From positions 186,001 to 250,000 of the forward strand of contig NZ_WHOS01000002.1 in NCBI RefSeq assembly GCF_013340935.1: a stretch of 64,000 bases of DNA, in the 5' to 3' direction. The translations under genes were made by a program, and so were the position numbers. This stretch comes from Azospirillum melinis. GTDB lineage: Bacteria > Pseudomonadota > Alphaproteobacteria > Azospirillales > Azospirillaceae. This document shows, one piece after another, positions 46,427-55,049 of the stretch (positions are counted from its first letter, which is position 1; the number at the start of each line of letters is the position of its first letter). Below the pieces are notes generated by a model. It was not told the origin of the DNA and searched no databases. It saw only the letters and a program-made list of their open reading frames with translations.

Positions 46427-48066
46427 CGACCGCAACCGTGACCGGCAAACCGGAAGAACCCGTCGTCGCGACAAAGAACTACCTGACGGAGGGCGGCGTC
46501 ACGCTGCGCTCCTGGCTGCTGACCAGAGACCACAAGCGGATCGCCATCCTCTACACCCTGTCGATCACCTTCTTCTTCTTCGTCGGCGGGGCGGCGGCGA
46601 CGCTGATCCGGCTCAATCTGGTGACGCCGCCGGGCATCTTCACGCCGGACATCTACAACCGGCTGTTCACGCTGCATGGCGTGATCATGGTCTGGTTCTT
46701 CCTGATCCCGTCGATCCCCAACACCATGGGCAATTTCCTGATCCCGCTGATGATCGGCGCCAAGGATCTGGCCTTTCCGCGCCTGAACCTGCTCAGCTGG
46801 TATCTGTATGTCGGTGCCGGTTTCCTGGCGCTGTTCGCCATCCTGATCGGCGGGGTCGATACCGGCTGGACCTTCTACACGCCGTTTTCCTCGCTCTATT
46901 CCAACGGCTATGTGGTGCTGGCGCTGGCCGCCGTGCTCGCGGTGGGATTCTCGTCGATCCTGACCGGGCTGAACTTCATCGTCACCACCCACCGCATGCG
47001 GGCACCGGGGATGACGTGGTACCGGTTGCCGGTGTTCGTCTGGTCGAACTACGCCACCTCCGTCATCATGGTGCTGGCGACGCCCGTGCTGGCGATCACG
47101 CTGATCCTGGTGGCGGCGGAACGGCTGCTGAAGGTGGGCATCTTCGACCCGGCGCTGGGCGGCGACCCGCTGCTGTTCCAGCACCTGTTCTGGTTCTACT
47201 CCCACCCCGCGGTCTACATCATGATCCTGCCGGGCTTCGGCGTGATCAGCGAGATCGTGCCCTGCTTCGCCCGCAAGCCGCTGTTCGGCTACAAGTTCGT
47301 GGTGTGGTCGAGCATCGCCATCTCGGTCATCGGCTTCTTCGTGTGGGCGCACCACATGTTCGTCGCCGGCATCTCGCTCTATGCCGGGCTGGTCTTCTCG
47401 CTGCTCAGCTACGTCATCGCGGTGCCGTCGGCGATCAAGGTGTTCAACTGGACCGCCACGCTGCACAAGGGCTGGATCAGCTTCGACGCCCCCATGCTGT
47501 ATGCCCTGGGCTTTATCGGGCTGTTCACCATCGGCGGGCTGACCGGGCTGTTCGTCGCCAACCTTGCTTTCGACGTGCATGTCACCGACACCTATTTCGT
47601 CGTGGCGCATTTTCACTACATCATGGTCGGTGGGATGGTCAGCGCCTATTTCGGCGGGCTGCATTACTGGTGGCCGAAGGTAACCGGGCGGCTCTATCCG
47701 GAATGGTGGGCGCGCATCGCGGCATTGCTGATCTTCTTCGGCTTCAATTTGACCTTCTTCCCGCAGTTCATTCTGGGCTATCTGGGCATGGAGCGGCGTT
47801 ACTATTCCTACCCGCCGGAATTTCAGGCCTGGAACATCTTCTCGTCGGCCGGGGCGTCGGTGCTGGCGGTCGGCTATGCCCTGCCCTTCTTCTATCTCGG
47901 CTGGTCGCTGTTCCGCGGCAAGCGGGCGGGCGCCAACCCGTGGGCGGCAACCGGGCTGGAGTGGCAGACTCCCTCCCCTCCCCCCACCCACAATTTCGAC
48001 CGGACCCCGACCGTCACCCGACCGCCCTACCAGTACCGGCCGGAACCGGAGCCTCAGGATGTCTGA
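46423..48066 (+). CDS. coxA: caa3 oxidase subunit I, A2-type heme-copper oxidase
   Basis: The 547-residue protein has 12 membrane helices. Low-spin heme His lies in [13 protein letters not shown], CuB ligands in YSHPAVY and [10 protein letters not shown], and heme a3/a ligands in VAHFHYIM. Residues 259-265 read YSHPAVY: the A1 glutamate of HPEVY is replaced and a Tyr-Ser pair precedes the His, the A2 signature seen in Rhodothermus- and Thermus-type caa3 enzymes. Tyr265 can form the His-Tyr crosslink. It has a Pro-rich C-terminal tail and overlaps coxB and coxC. Confidence 0.95.
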   Translation: MTTATVTGKPEEPVVATKNYLTEGGVTLRSWLLTRDHKRIAILYTLSITFFFFVGGAAATLIRLNLVTPPGIFTPDIYNRLFTLHGVIMVWFFLIPSIPNTMGNFLIPLMIGAKDLAFPRLNLLSWYLYVGAGFLALFAILIGGVDTGWTFYTPFSSLYSNGYVVLALAAVLAVGFSSILTGLNFIVTTHRMRAPGMTWYRLPVFVWSNYATSVIMVLATPVLAITLILVAAERLLKVGIFDPALGGDPLLFQHLFWFYSHPAVYIMILPGFGVISEIVPCFARKPLFGYKFVVWSSIAISVIGFFVWAHHMFVAGISLYAGLVFSLLSYVIAVPSAIKVFNWTATLHKGWISFDAPMLYALGFIGLFTIGGLTGLFVANLAFDVHVTDTYFVVAHFHYIMVGGMVSAYFGGLHYWWPKVTGRLYPEWWARIAALLIFFGFNLTFFPQFILGYLGMERRYYSYPPEFQAWNIFSSAGASVLAVGYALPFFYLGWSLFRGKRAGANPWAATGLEWQTPSPPPTHNFDRTPTVTRPPYQYRPEPEPQDV

Positions 48067-48727
48067 CGCAGCGCCCGCTTCCCAAAGCGCTCCCCAGCCG
48101 GAACCGCAATACGCGACGGTGGAGCAGCAGGCGGAGGCCGCCAGCTTCGGCATGTGGGTGTTCCTGGCGACGGAGGTCCTGTTCTTCGGCGGCATGCTGC
48201 TGGCCTACACATGGCTGCGCGCCAACCATCCGGACGGCGTGGCGGAAGCCGGACGCCATACCACGGTCGTCATCGGATCGGTCAACACGCTGGTGTTGCT
48301 GACCAGCAGCTTCACCATGGCCTGGGCCGTCCATGCCGCGGAACACGGCCGGCAGAAAGCGCTGACGCGGCTGTTGTCGGCCACGGCGCTGCTGGGGCTG
48401 CTGTTCCTGGGGCTCAAGGGCTACGAGTACCATGGCGAGTGGACCGAACATCTGGTTCCGGGGCTTAATTTCCATCAGGACGGTCCGCATGCCCGGACAA
48501 TCGAGCTGTTCTATTTTCTCTATTTCCTGCTGACGGGACTGCACGGCATCCATGTCACCATCGGCATCGTCCTGATCGCACTGCTGGCGGTGCGGGCACG
48601 GCGCGGCGCCTTTTCAGCGCGTTATTATACGCCGGTGGAGGTGACGGGCCTGTACTGGCATTTCGTGGACATCGTCTGGATCTTCCTCTACCCGCTGATC
48701 TATCTGGTCGGACGGAGCGGCCCATGA
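48059..48727 (+). CDS. coxC: Cytochrome c oxidase subunit III
   Basis: The 222-residue protein has five membrane helices after a hydrophilic N-terminus. Conserved parts include [48 protein letters not shown] and the C-terminal [21 protein letters not shown]. Five rather than seven helices is usual for bacterial caa3 subunit III. It overlaps coxA by 8 bp and coxD by 4 bp. Confidence 0.94.
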   Translation: MSDAAPASQSAPQPEPQYATVEQQAEAASFGMWVFLATEVLFFGGMLLAYTWLRANHPDGVAEAGRHTTVVIGSVNTLVLLTSSFTMAWAVHAAEHGRQKALTRLLSATALLGLLFLGLKGYEYHGEWTEHLVPGLNFHQDGPHARTIELFYFLYFLLTGLHGIHVTIGIVLIALLAVRARRGAFSARYYTPVEVTGLYWHFVDIVWIFLYPLIYLVGRSGP

Positions 48728-49068
48728 CGACAAGGACGACGGGACTTCCGCGCTCTTACCTGTTCACCTGGGCGGCACTGGTGGGGCTGCTGGCGGCGAC
48801 GATGGCCCTTGCTTATGTGCCGATGCCGGGGCCGCTGAACCTCGTGCTGGCGCTGGGCATCTCGGCAGTGAAGGCGCTTCTGGTGCTGGCGCTGTTCATG
48901 AAGCTGTTCCGCGCCCCGGCGCTGACCCGGGCCGCAGCGGCGGCCGGGCTGTTCTGGCTGGCGGTCCTGTTCGCTCTGTCGGCCACCGATTATCTGACCC
49001 GCAAGGTTGAACCCGCTGGCGACCTGTCGGCACCGACCGGCCGGGAATACCAGCAGGGCGACCGCTGA
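48724..49068 (+). CDS. coxD: Cytochrome c oxidase subunit IV family protein
   Basis: The 114-residue protein has three membrane helices (about 12-32, 38-60 and 68-88), as in the small prokaryotic subunit IV. The middle helix pattern ISAVKALLVLALFMKLFRAP is typical. It overlaps coxC by 4 bp and is the last recognisable oxidase gene of the operon. Confidence 0.88.
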   Translation: MTTRTTGLPRSYLFTWAALVGLLAATMALAYVPMPGPLNLVLALGISAVKALLVLALFMKLFRAPALTRAAAAAGLFWLAVLFALSATDYLTRKVEPAGDLSAPTGREYQQGDR

Positions 49069-49112
49069 GCGCCTTGGCAGAACAGTCTTGCCGGAACAAG
49101 GAGTCAGACGCC

Positions 49113-49586
49113 ATGCACTCGGATGCCACCAGCCGGCTTGTCGATGCCGTGGTCCGTACCCGCCGGATGCTGGAAGCCGCAAGGCGCAACACGGCCGGGC
49201 ATTTCGGCGAGGATGACCGCAATCGCCGCAAGCTTGCGGTGCTGACGGACATCCGCGACCTGCACAGCCGCATCATCCGGCCCATCGTCCTGTCCCGTCA
49301 GCAAATCGTCCGCGACGTCGGCACCGTGTGGTTCCAGGAGGACATCGGTCTCGTCCACGAGATGCCGCGCGCCATCGTCCATTTCACCTCCATCGACAAC
49401 GCCGAGGATGCGCCGCGGGCCTACATGACCATCCATGTCGGGGAGGACGGCACGACCTCCATTTCGGAAAACTTCCTGACGCCGGTGAAGACGACGGACG
49501 TGCGGAGCTGCCGGTTGGACGATCTCGACAGCGAAGCGGTCGCACTGGCGATCGACCGGTTTCTTGCCAAGGCAATGCAGGGGTAG
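49113..49586 (+). CDS. Conserved-looking soluble protein of unknown function after the cox genes
   Basis: I do not recognise the family of this 157-residue protein. It has a helical N-terminal third (LVDAVVRTRRMLEAARRN), then an alpha/beta region with VWFQEDIGLVHEMPRAIVHF and AYMTIHVGEDGTTSISENF. It has no signal peptide, membrane helix or metal motif. The ATG at 49113 has AAGGAG at acceptable spacing; 49074 is an alternative start. It lies 44 bp after coxD and may be read through from the operon. Confidence 0.65.
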   Translation: MHSDATSRLVDAVVRTRRMLEAARRNTAGHFGEDDRNRRKLAVLTDIRDLHSRIIRPIVLSRQQIVRDVGTVWFQEDIGLVHEMPRAIVHFTSIDNAEDAPRAYMTIHVGEDGTTSISENFLTPVKTTDVRSCRLDDLDSEAVALAIDRFLAKAMQG

Positions 49587-49782
49587 CTGGGGGACCGCAC
49601 CGGGACGATGGGCCGGCTCGCCTTGTTAAGGCAAAATTGGTTTTCCATAAGCCATGCTTGACTCCTGCACGGATTTTGTGTGCAGTGCAGCATAAACCCC
49701 GCTCATGAACCTGGACGGCCGCCCGCCGGATCGAGGCGCCCAACCGAGGTCACTCCCCCACTCCATGACGGCTGGAGTTGTC

Positions 49783-49977
49783 ATGATCGAGTTGATCTTC
49801 GTGGTTTGCCTTGTTTCCAGTCCGGACCGCTGCACCGTCGAACGCCCGCAGTTCCAGGAGCCGTTCGTCAACGTGATGGCCTGTTCGCGCACCGGCCTGT
49901 TCCGGGCCGCCGAATGGGCGGAGCAGCACCCGAAATACACGGTGCGCCGCTGGAAGTGCGAACCGCGCCAGATCTGA
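49783..49977 (+). CDS. Small cysteine-containing protein, function unknown
   Basis: The 64-residue protein begins with a short hydrophobic stretch (MIELIFVVCLVSSPDRC) and contains four cysteines (9, 17, 34 and 59), with PFVNVMACSRTGLFRAAEWAEQHPKYTVRRWKC following. The spacing suggests a small exported or membrane-tethered disulfide protein; similar small proteins occur in alphaproteobacteria. The ATG at 49783 is chosen because GGAG lies 5 bases upstream; earlier in-frame ATGs at 49705 and 49765 lack good sites. Confidence 0.6.
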   Translation: MIELIFVVCLVSSPDRCTVERPQFQEPFVNVMACSRTGLFRAAEWAEQHPKYTVRRWKCEPRQI

Positions 49978-50132
49978 CGCCATAGGATACGGTGGTACCA
50001 TCGCATCTTCTCCGAAAGAGGCCCACCTCTTTTGAGCCACCCAACTCCATCCGCATCCATGATTGTTATATATGCCAATCATCGATGGTCCATGGACTCA
50101 GCCCCATGGACAGGGGTGGAAGGGGTTTGGGC

Positions 50133-50477
50133 ATGCCTGTTCGCATCGCGTTCATCCTTGCCGCGGCATTGCTGGCGGCTGCTCCGGCAGCCGCCGGCCC
50201 GGCCAACGACTACCCCACGGCGGCGCGGGCCGATTACGTGATCGCCTGCATGGCGTCGAACGGACAGTCGCACATCGTCATGGAGAAATGCGCCTGCAGC
50301 ATCGACGCCATCGCCGACCGCATCACCTATGACGATTACACCGCCATCGAGACGGTGAAGGTGATGGCCGACCAGCCGGGCGAACGGGCCGGGATCTTCC
50401 GCAGCTCCGGATGGGCCAAGGACCTGATGGACCGTTTCCGCCAAGCCCAGGTCGCCGCAGACCGCCAGTGCTTCTGA
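50133..50477 (+). CDS. Small exported protein found with quinoprotein gene clusters, function unknown
   Basis: The 114-residue protein has a clear signal peptide (MPVRIAFILAAALLAAAPAAAG, cleavage near 22). The mature part carries YVIACMASNGQSHIVMEKCACSID, three of its four cysteines, and ends in CF. Proteins of this wording occur in PQQ-dehydrogenase neighbourhoods of methylotrophs as I recall them, which fits the genes that follow, but no function is known. The start at 50133 has GGAAGGGG. An 18-bp tandem duplication spans its stop codon. Confidence 0.72.
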   Translation: MPVRIAFILAAALLAAAPAAAGPANDYPTAARADYVIACMASNGQSHIVMEKCACSIDAIADRITYDDYTAIETVKVMADQPGERAGIFRSSGWAKDLMDRFRQAQVAADRQCF

Positions 50478-50498
50478 GGGCGCCAGTGCTTCTGAGGG
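50463..50498. repeat. 18-bp perfect tandem duplication across a stop codon
   Basis: CGCCAGTGCTTCTGAGGG occurs at 50463-50480 and again at 50481-50498. The first copy contains the last codons and TGA of the small exported protein; the second repeats them after the stop. The protein is unaffected. The repeat fills most of the gap before the convergent SoxYZ-like gene. Confidence 0.95.
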
Positions 50499-50502
50499 AA
50501 AG

Positions 50503-51327
50503 CTACAGCGCCGGATCGCCCTTGGCGGCACCGGTTGTCAAAGGAACGCTGTGGGTGAAGGTGGCGCCCTTGGTGTCCTGCGCGACCACCTCCAGGCTGC
50601 CGCCACCGGTGGGCAGGACGCTGAAGCGCAGGTTCGGGTCCTCGCTGATGGAAATGTCGGTGTCCGCCTCCAGCACCGTCTGGCCGCCGGCGCGGATGAT
50701 GATCGACTGGATATAATGGGCGGGGATGTAGGTGCGGCTGACCTGGTCGAACTGGAGCCCGCTGCTGTTGGGGTGGCTGACCATGACCTGAGCGGTCGCG
50801 GGGCTGCCGGGGGACAGCGTTTCCGGAAGCTTCACCTTGATGCGGCCGAGACGCGCCATCGCCTCCTGCGGATCCTTGACGGCCGGGGCGGAGCAGCCGC
50901 CGGCGGCCTTCACGTGGACCACCGTCATCAGAAAGCGGCCGTCCTGCGTCTCGCCCACGGCATGGAGGTTCGTGTATTCGTTGACGCGCACGCGGGTCTC
51001 GATGCTGCTGCCGGCACTGGCCGGGCCGAAGCGGAAGGTGGCGGCCAGCGGCACCGGGTTCTTGTCGACCAGCAGGGACAGCGACTTCAGGCGAAGCGAC
51101 GGCTCCACCTCGATCCGCACCGGGACCAGAGCCGCGTCATGGGCACGGGCCGGAGCGTCGATGCGGATGAGGGCGCCTGCCTCCTCGACCGGACGGTCCT
51201 TGAAATACATGCCCTGCAGAATGTCCCAGCGCGCGGCATCCTCCGCCGCATCGGTGGCGGCAAGACCCGGCGTGGACAGGACGATCAGGAGGCCGGCCAG
51301 CAGTCCCATCGGCGGATGTCGCATCAT
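50503..51327 (-). CDS. Quinoprotein dehydrogenase-associated SoxYZ-like carrier
   Basis: The 274-residue protein has a signal peptide (about 1-23), a SoxY-like beta domain (about 30-140), a cysteine at 145 in AAGGCSAP that recalls the SoxY carrier GGC arm, and a C-terminal SoxZ-like domain (about 155-270). In SoxYZ the cysteine carries sulfur intermediates; in this quinoprotein-linked subfamily the cargo is unknown. The start could be 51327 or 51324. It lies 11 bp downstream of the zinc hydrolase gene, which is typically its partner. Confidence 0.85.
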   Translation of the reverse strand: MMRHPPMGLLAGLLIVLSTPGLAATDAAEDAARWDILQGMYFKDRPVEEAGALIRIDAPARAHDAALVPVRIEVEPSLRLKSLSLLVDKNPVPLAATFRFGPASAGSSIETRVRVNEYTNLHAVGETQDGRFLMTVVHVKAAGGCSAPAVKDPQEAMARLGRIKVKLPETLSPGSPATAQVMVSHPNSSGLQFDQVSRTYIPAHYIQSIIIRAGGQTVLEADTDISISEDPNLRFSVLPTGGGSLEVVAQDTKGATFTHSVPLTTGAAKGDPAL

Positions 51328-51338
51328 CGCTCCCGCTC

Positions 51339-52265
51339 CTATTCCCATTCCAGTTCGGCAAAGGTCGCCGTGACGTTGCGCGGGTTGTATGCATCGAACA
51401 ACAGCCAGCGCTCCCGTTCCTCCTCCGCCACATGGGCGACGGCATCCTGGATGCCGCCACCCGCCTTCAGCACCCGGCGCACGCCCTCCACCAGCACCGT
51501 CAGGTAGCGCCGCTGGGCATCCAGCGCTCCCGGCCAGGCCACACGGGCCGGCCCATGGCCGGGGACGGCACGCACCGCCGGCACCCGCTCCAGCCGATCG
51601 ATCACCCGAAGCCATCCCGTGGCATTGCCGTCGACCGCCGGGACATGGTCGACGAACAGCAGGTCGCCCGTGAACAGCGTTCCCGTCTTGCGGTCGAACA
51701 CGGTCAGGTCGTTGTTGGTGTGCGCGGTCGGATAAGCGGTCAACACAAGGATGCGGTTGCCCAGGTCGACCCGCACCTCTTCCGCCACCGGCCGGTCCAC
51801 CCGGACCGGAGCGATTCCAGCCGCCGCTCCGGCACCCAGCTCCTCGGCCAGCCGTTGACGATAGACCTCCTGGCGCGCGGCCAACGCGTCACGCAGGTTG
51901 GCATGTCCGGCGATGGGCACGCCGGCGAAGGCGGCGTTGCCGAAGACATGGTCGGGGTGCATGTGGGTGTTGATGACGATAACCGGTTTCCTGTCGGTCC
52001 GCGCCGCGATGGCCTCGCGCAGACGCACCCCCAACTCCGGCGTGCCGCCGGTGTCGATGACCGCGACGAAGCTGTCGCCAACGATGAAGCCCATGTTGGC
52101 CGTGTCTCCGGCGTTGTCCGGCGCCGGCTCGGCGATGGCCCCCTGATGGACGAGGACCCCGGGCGCCACTTCCGTTACCGGCAGAGGCTCCGCCGAAGCT
52201 GGCAGGGTGGCTGCGAGGAGGCATAGCGCAGCACCGCCGACGTTGAGGCCGACGTTGGTCCTCAT
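51339..52265 (-). CDS. Quinoprotein relay system zinc metallohydrolase
   Basis: The 308-residue exported MBL-fold protein has a signal peptide (about 1-25, cleaved after ASA) and zinc motif NTHMHPDHVFGN. Later ligands lie in AYPTAHTNNDL and FTGDLLFVDH, and there is a late PGHGP motif. This subfamily occurs beside PQQ alcohol dehydrogenases and SoxYZ-like carriers and is thought to act in the periplasmic relay; the reaction is unproven. It overlaps the CitG-like gene end by 4 bp. Confidence 0.85.
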   Translation of the reverse strand: MRTNVGLNVGGAALCLLAATLPASAEPLPVTEVAPGVLVHQGAIAEPAPDNAGDTANMGFIVGDSFVAVIDTGGTPELGVRLREAIAARTDRKPVIVINTHMHPDHVFGNAAFAGVPIAGHANLRDALAARQEVYRQRLAEELGAGAAAGIAPVRVDRPVAEEVRVDLGNRILVLTAYPTAHTNNDLTVFDRKTGTLFTGDLLFVDHVPAVDGNATGWLRVIDRLERVPAVRAVPGHGPARVAWPGALDAQRRYLTVLVEGVRRVLKAGGGIQDAVAHVAEEERERWLLFDAYNPRNVTATFAELEWE

Positions 52266-53116
52266 GTCCGTGTGCCTTTACGGTCAACATCCCGGTCCCC
52301 CAGCCGATGGGCGAGCAGGCTGGCCACGGTCAGGTCGGCGGAGGTGCCGGGGTTGGTGCCCTGCCATTTCAGGCGCGCATCGAAGACGAACAGATGCTCC
52401 CGCCGGAGGGCCGCCGAGGATGCCGCAGCGATCTGCCGGTGCACCTCGCGGGCTTCGGACAGCACGGCCGTGGCGCGATCCTCCCCATGCTTGCGCAGGA
52501 TATGGCTGTCGGGAAAGGCGGTGAGGAACTCCAGATAAATGGCTTCTGCGAGTGTAACGGCGTCGCTGTCCGGCATCGACCGGGCGCGGGCGACGCCGAT
52601 GTCGAAGACATCCCGAAAGCCGTCGGCATACTGGGCGGCGATGCGGTCGCGCGACCGGGCCGCCGCCATCGCTGTGCGCAAATCCACCGTTGCCGCGCCG
52701 GCGACGTCATGCTCCGCCGCGCGGCCCAGGCCGCCGGGCGAGGCGAGGCGGATCGCCTCGAAGGCGGCGGCGGCATCCTCCACCGTCAGCACCGCCAGCA
52801 CGGCGGACAGCCTGTCCCGCAGGGACCGCGCCTCCGCCATTTCGGCGGCGCGGGCCAGCGGGGCGCACAGCAGCAGGATGCCCAGGTTGGTGTTGCAGCC
52901 AACCACCGAGCGGGTGGCCTGCACCGCCCGCAGGATGCGCTCGCCGACCGCAGCGCCGGACCGCGCGATCTCCGGCGCTGCGGCCTCCGCCGACCGAAGG
53001 AAATCCTCCACCGTCATGCCATGGCCGGCAGCGTGCACATGGACGTTGCCGGGCTTCAGCGCCATCACCTCGGCCCGGCAAACAGCCATGAACAGCTCCG
53101 CAGTCGCAGCGCTCAT
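52262..53116 (-). CDS. Triphosphoribosyl-dephospho-CoA synthase (CitG)-like protein of the methanopterin cluster
   Basis: The 284-residue protein has CitG-family motifs: AEVMALKPGNVHVHAAGHGMTVEDF near the start, VGCNTNLGILLLCAPLARA (nucleotide-site region), and GTNPGTSADLTVASLL at the C-terminus. True CitG makes the citrate lyase prosthetic group precursor, but no citrate lyase genes are present. CitG-like genes are a recurrent member of tetrahydromethanopterin clusters in methylotrophs and are thought to act in making that cofactor or methanofuran. It overlaps mch by 4 bp. Confidence 0.85.
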   Translation of the reverse strand: MSAATAELFMAVCRAEVMALKPGNVHVHAAGHGMTVEDFLRSAEAAAPEIARSGAAVGERILRAVQATRSVVGCNTNLGILLLCAPLARAAEMAEARSLRDRLSAVLAVLTVEDAAAAFEAIRLASPGGLGRAAEHDVAGAATVDLRTAMAAARSRDRIAAQYADGFRDVFDIGVARARSMPDSDAVTLAEAIYLEFLTAFPDSHILRKHGEDRATAVLSEAREVHRQIAAASSAALRREHLFVFDARLKWQGTNPGTSADLTVASLLAHRLGDRDVDRKGTRT

Positions 53117-54102
53117 CCACCTGTTCCTGCAAAGGACCGGTCGAGCATCTCTGAGGCAAGATGCCCGCCGTGGAAGCTTCGGCCGCTGTCGAGCGCTGTC
53201 ACCACCGTGCGGGCCGGCGCGAACAGCAGCGGGTCGATGGCGTAGAAGTCCTTGTTCACCGCCGCAAACACTTCAGCGAAGGGGCGGCCATAGTCACGGG
53301 ACACCGTGCTGGGCAGGCGTCGCGCCAGATCGGCGGCGGCATCGTCCGGTCCGGTGACGAAAAGCTGGACGGTGCCGCCGAACAGGATGGCGTCGTTGGT
53401 CCGCCCCATCGCCTCGACGAAGCCCTTGCCGGGGGGCGGCAGCGGGGCGACGCCGATGCCGTCGGCGACATGATCCAATGGGAAGCCCAGCGCATGGACC
53501 TTGTGCAGGGCGACCTCCAGCACGCGGGCGACGATCTGCACCGTGCCGGCGAGGCTGGCCGTCGGCGTCAGCACCAGCGTCAGCCGCTCCGCCGCCACCC
53601 TGCAATCGGCCGCGATCCGTTCGACCAGCGGTGTCGGCGGGACGGTGCCGCTTTCCAGCACCAGCACCGCATGGTCACCGCTGTCGGCATAGCCCAGCTC
53701 GTCGAACAGCGGCTCCTTTCGGGCGAGTGCGCGGCCGGGACCGGAGCCGAGCGCGAAGAAGGAGCCGCCATCGTCCTTGTGCGACAGGCTCCAGCCGGCA
53801 TATTGGCTGCCGAGGCAAGCCAGCACCGGATCGGTGCTGTGCACCGCGACCTGGAAGGGCCAGCGGTCCGACCGGGTGTCCGCCTGGAGCGTCACCCGGC
53901 CGAGACCGCCCATGCACAGCTCGGCGATGCGGCGTCCGGCCTCCAGCCCGCCGGGATGGGCGATCCCGCCATCGACGATGGTGGCGCCGGCCACGCGGTC
54001 GATGCCGAGCCGCAACTGCACCGCATCGGCGATCAGAGCGGCGGCGAGCGGAGCGGACAGGGCCGACAGGCTGGGGCGCCCGATCATCGCACGTTGCGTC
54101 AT
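53113..54102 (-). CDS. mch: Methenyltetrahydromethanopterin cyclohydrolase
   Basis: The 329-residue Mch-family protein has DGGIAHPGGLEAGRRIAELCMGGLG, LGSQYAGWSLSH, ADSGDHAVLVLESG and HKVHALGFPLDHVADGIGVAPLPPP. It hydrolyses methenyl-H4MPT to formyl-H4MPT in formaldehyde oxidation. Starts at 54105 and 54102 are equally possible; 54102 has better spacing from GGAAAGG. It overlaps the mtdB stop and the CitG-like gene. Cytoplasmic. Confidence 0.93.
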   Translation of the reverse strand: MTQRAMIGRPSLSALSAPLAAALIADAVQLRLGIDRVAGATIVDGGIAHPGGLEAGRRIAELCMGGLGRVTLQADTRSDRWPFQVAVHSTDPVLACLGSQYAGWSLSHKDDGGSFFALGSGPGRALARKEPLFDELGYADSGDHAVLVLESGTVPPTPLVERIAADCRVAAERLTLVLTPTASLAGTVQIVARVLEVALHKVHALGFPLDHVADGIGVAPLPPPGKGFVEAMGRTNDAILFGGTVQLFVTGPDDAAADLARRLPSTVSRDYGRPFAEVFAAVNKDFYAIDPLLFAPARTVVTALDSGRSFHGGHLASEMLDRSFAGTGG

Positions 54103-55007
54103 CATTTGCCCTTTCCGGCGATGGTCCGCGCCGCGTCCATCGCATCCTGGAAATCGAAGGCGACGGCGGTGCCACCGGTCTGCATACGCTCCAGCAGATG
54201 GTGCTGGACCTTGAACTTGACGTTGCCGATGGCGAGAGCGCCGATGCCGACCGCGTTCGGTTGGGCAGGCAAGGAAACGCCGTCGTCCTGCACGCCGACC
54301 CCCTCCACTCCGGCCGGCGGCACGGCGTTGATGTCGGCGGCGGCGCGCAGACACTTGGCCGCGCGCAAATCGTCGGAGATCAGCACGGTCACCCCCGCCT
54401 TGCCGCAGGCCAGAACGACCTCCGCCCGCTCCATCAGCGCCGCCTTGCCGCCGGTCGATGTGTCGGCGCAGGACAGCGTGACGCCATAACGCCGGCCGAA
54501 CTCCTCCGCCTTGCCCTGCACGGCCGACACGCCGCGGTGACTGACCAGGGTGACGTTGCCGCCGGCCTGGGCGGCGATCAGTCCGGCGATGCCGCCGACG
54601 ACGCCGGTGGCGCCATAAACCTGGACATCCAGGCCGGTCAGACCCTCCACCCCCAGCCGCCGCAGCGCACGCTCGACCACGGCGACCATGGCCGCGGCGG
54701 TGGTGAAGGCGCCCGACGGGTCGGCGAAGACCGAGATCCGGAAGGGCGGGAACATCGCTTTGCGCGCCACCTCCAGCATGTCCAGCGCCAGCGCCGCATC
54801 GCGCCCGCCGATGAACAGGCCGGTCCGTGCTGCGTTCTTCGGATCGCGGGAGAACATGGCGTCCTGCGTCAGCGCCTCGACCTGCGCGGTCTCGATACCG
54901 GTGTAGGGCACCACAGTGTCGATGCCGGCATCCACGGCCATGTTGACGTCGAACGGGCTGACATTCGCCAGCGGCGTGATCATGTGCAGCACATAAGGGG
55001 CGCCCAT
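54102..55007 (-). CDS. mtdB: NAD(P)-dependent methylene-tetrahydromethanopterin dehydrogenase
   Basis: The 301-residue protein opens with HMITPLANVSPFDVNMAVDAG and carries VVPYTGIETAQVEALTQDAMFSRDPKN (pterin site) and a Rossmann nucleotide motif VQVYGATGVVGGIAG. It matches MtdB, which oxidises methylene-H4MPT to methenyl-H4MPT. The start at 55007 has GGAGGGAG upstream. It follows the mptG gene by 42 bp and overlaps mch. Confidence 0.93.
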   Translation of the reverse strand: MGAPYVLHMITPLANVSPFDVNMAVDAGIDTVVPYTGIETAQVEALTQDAMFSRDPKNAARTGLFIGGRDAALALDMLEVARKAMFPPFRISVFADPSGAFTTAAAMVAVVERALRRLGVEGLTGLDVQVYGATGVVGGIAGLIAAQAGGNVTLVSHRGVSAVQGKAEEFGRRYGVTLSCADTSTGGKAALMERAEVVLACGKAGVTVLISDDLRAAKCLRAAADINAVPPAGVEGVGVQDDGVSLPAQPNAVGIGALAIGNVKFKVQHHLLERMQTGGTAVAFDFQDAMDAARTIAGKGK

Positions 55008-55049
55008 GCCTGTCTCCCTCCGGTCAGTCTCCCGGGTCAATCTTCCGGA

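Noticed and set aside
50503..51327. Thiosulfate oxidation (Sox) system
   Set aside because: No soxA, soxB, soxX or soxCD in the window. SoxY and SoxZ are fused in one chain and lie beside a quinoprotein-relay hydrolase.
52262..53116. Citrate lyase prosthetic-group synthesis as the role of the CitG-like gene
   Set aside because: No citrate lyase genes are present and the gene overlaps mch and the quinoprotein hydrolase gene, so a C1-cofactor role is more likely.
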